Positions 63,121 to 64,000 of a stretch of DNA of 64,000 bases are shown here, piece by piece (within the stretch, counting starts at the first letter, position 1; each line of letters begins with the position of its first letter). This stretch comes from Rhizobium sp. SG_E_25_P2. Its GTDB lineage: Bacteria > Pseudomonadota > Alphaproteobacteria > Rhizobiales > Rhizobiaceae. The notes below the pieces were generated by a model. It was not told where the DNA came from. It saw only the letters and a list, made by a program, of their open reading frames with translations, and searched no databases. Location: positions 1 to 64,000 of the forward strand of contig NZ_JARXVM010000016.1 in NCBI RefSeq assembly GCF_029892285.1, given 5' to 3'. Both the position numbers and the translations under genes were made by a program.

Positions 63121-63155
63121 AAGAGCCGGCCAAACGCCGGCTCTTTGTCGTTTTT
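63121..63155 (+). terminator. Rho-independent terminator of the aap operon
   Basis: AAGAGCCGGC (63121-63130) pairs with GCCGGCTCTT (63136-63145) around CAAAC. T-rich sequence TTTGTCGTTTTT follows. Confidence 0.85.
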
Positions 63156-63296
63156 CCTGTTCTGAACCGGATAGATAAAATTCGCACCGAATGAGCGCCG
63201 GACAGTTAACCGCATCCATTAGTCGAGTTGAAAATACATTCTGTCATTCTCCGAAATCATCACGGCCAAACCGCGCCGACGTTCGGGGACAACACC

Positions 63297-64000
63297 ATGA
63301 CAGGAACCGCCAAGACAATCGCGACCGTTTCAGCGACGGGGAATTCCATGATCGACGGCGTGCTCTACGGCTATGCCTGGAGCGGGACCATCACCTACGC
63401 CTTCCCGACCAAAGCGACCGATTACAGCTACACGAGCGAATCCAGTCAGAATTTCGCCGCCGCCACCACGCAGCAGAAGAACGCGGCGCTTTTTGCCGTC
63501 GAACAATCCTTTGGAACCGCGGCGAATGACGGTTTCGCCATCGAGGGCTTCACCAACGCCACCTTCTCCTCGGCGGCGACCGCATCGGCGACGCTGCGCT
63601 TCGCCCAATCGGACGCCCCCTCCACCGCCTATGCCTATATGCCCGGCAACTATGCCCAGGCTGGCGACATGTGGTTCGGCCGCAATTACGACTACACCAA
63701 CGCGCAGGCGGGAAACTACGCCTGGCACACGGTGCTGCACGAAATCGGCCATGCGCTCGGATTGAAACACGGTCATGAATCGGAAGGCAATTTTGCCGCG
63801 CTGCCCGCCGAGTACGATTCGCTCGAATACAGCGTGATGACCTATCGGACCTATGCCGGCGCCGACACCAATGGCTATACCTATTCGAATTGGTCCGCGC
63901 CACAGACCTATATGATGGCCGACATCGCCGCGCTCCAACAGATGTACGGCGCAGACTTCACCACCAACAAGACCAACACGACCTACAAATGGTCAGCCGC
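63297..64000 (+). CDS. Serralysin-like M10 metalloprotease, N-terminal part (cut by window edge)
   Basis: The first 234 codons of a peptidase M10 (serralysin-type) gene. The N-terminus MTGTAKTIATVSATGNSMIDGVLYGYAW has no Sec signal, as in type I secreted proteases. The zinc site is HTVLHEIGHALGLKHGHE (about residue 153), the HExxHxxGxxH motif, and the Met-turn is SLEYSVMTYRTYAG (about 178). ADIAALQQMYGAD is the usual segment before the RTX domain, which must lie beyond the window. Such proteases are secreted by ABC exporters and activated by calcium outside the cell. No inhibitor or exporter gene is visible here. Confidence 0.88.
   Translation, partial: MTGTAKTIATVSATGNSMIDGVLYGYAWSGTITYAFPTKATDYSYTSESSQNFAAATTQQKNAALFAVEQSFGTAANDGFAIEGFTNATFSSAATASATLRFAQSDAPSTAYAYMPGNYAQAGDMWFGRNYDYTNAQAGNYAWHTVLHEIGHALGLKHGHESEGNFAALPAEYDSLEYSVMTYRTYAGADTNGYTYSNWSAPQTYMMADIAALQQMYGADFTTNKTNTTYKWSA

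Overview
The window is about 64 kb of GC-rich (roughly 60-65 %) DNA from an alphaproteobacterium, most likely of the order Hyphomicrobiales (Rhizobiales). This is inferred from family resemblance and gene order: tuf next to tRNA-Gly and tRNA-Tyr with rlmB behind them, a cobF-cobM set for aerobic cobalamin synthesis with an inverted cobK, a ppiD-trpD-trpC-moaC-moeA run beside comEC and gltA, an aapJQMP general amino acid transporter, and small alphaproteobacterial families (DUF1491, DUF3126, zf-CHCC, SdhE). It reads as ordinary chromosome. I see no transposase, integrase, phage module, CRISPR array or rRNA.

Layout. 1-6.4 kb: tuf (5' end only), tRNA-Gly and tRNA-Tyr in one probable operon, rlmB, a metallo-beta-lactamase-fold lactonase-like gene beside an AraC-type regulator, a secreted Cys-rich protein of unknown function, an esterase-like protein that has lost its catalytic Ser and His, tRNA-Thr, and two small membrane proteins. 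6.4-13.5 kb: cobalamin corrin-ring genes cobM, L, (K), J, I, H, G, F, mostly joined by 4-base overlaps. 13.5-17.6 kb: NAD kinase, a GntR/FCD regulator with paired palindromic operators, a structured intergenic stretch that could be a small RNA, an RTX-type secreted protein, and DUF1491. 17.6-19.2 kb: ferredoxin-NADP reductase coupled to a short flavoprotein lacking its NADPH domain. 19.4-28.5 kb: cpdB, a class II aldolase-family protein, mfd, sdhE, recG. 28.5-33.5 kb: DUF502 protein, glmS, then a lower-GC insert with a GNAT acetyltransferase and a 29-residue basic microprotein gene with a structured leader and its own terminator, then glmU. 33.7-38.5 kb: an Ig-domain autotransporter, a CNNM/CorC-type membrane protein and a GntR regulator. 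38.5-43.1 kb: a YtfQRT-YjfF galactofuranose-type ABC importer. 43.4-48.8 kb: ppiD, trpD, trpC, moaC, moeA. 48.8-58.5 kb: comEC with a LexA-like box upstream, gltA, DUF3126, cysE, a crotonase-fold protein, an alpha/beta hydrolase, a zinc-finger protein, a flavin monooxygenase and metC. 58.8-63.1 kb: aapJQMP. 63.3-64 kb: the start of a serralysin-like M10 metalloprotease.

How genes work together. The cob genes carry out the methylations and ring contraction of aerobic B12 synthesis. GlmS and GlmU make UDP-GlcNAc. CysE and MetC belong to sulfur amino acid metabolism. The ytf and aap systems import sugar and amino acids. Mfd and RecG serve DNA repair. Two type I secretion substrates (15.6 and 63.3 kb) have no secretion genes nearby.

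The most unusual items are the 29-residue microprotein unit inserted between glmU and glmS, the flavoprotein with a cleanly missing NADPH domain, and the catalytically dead esterase-like secreted protein.
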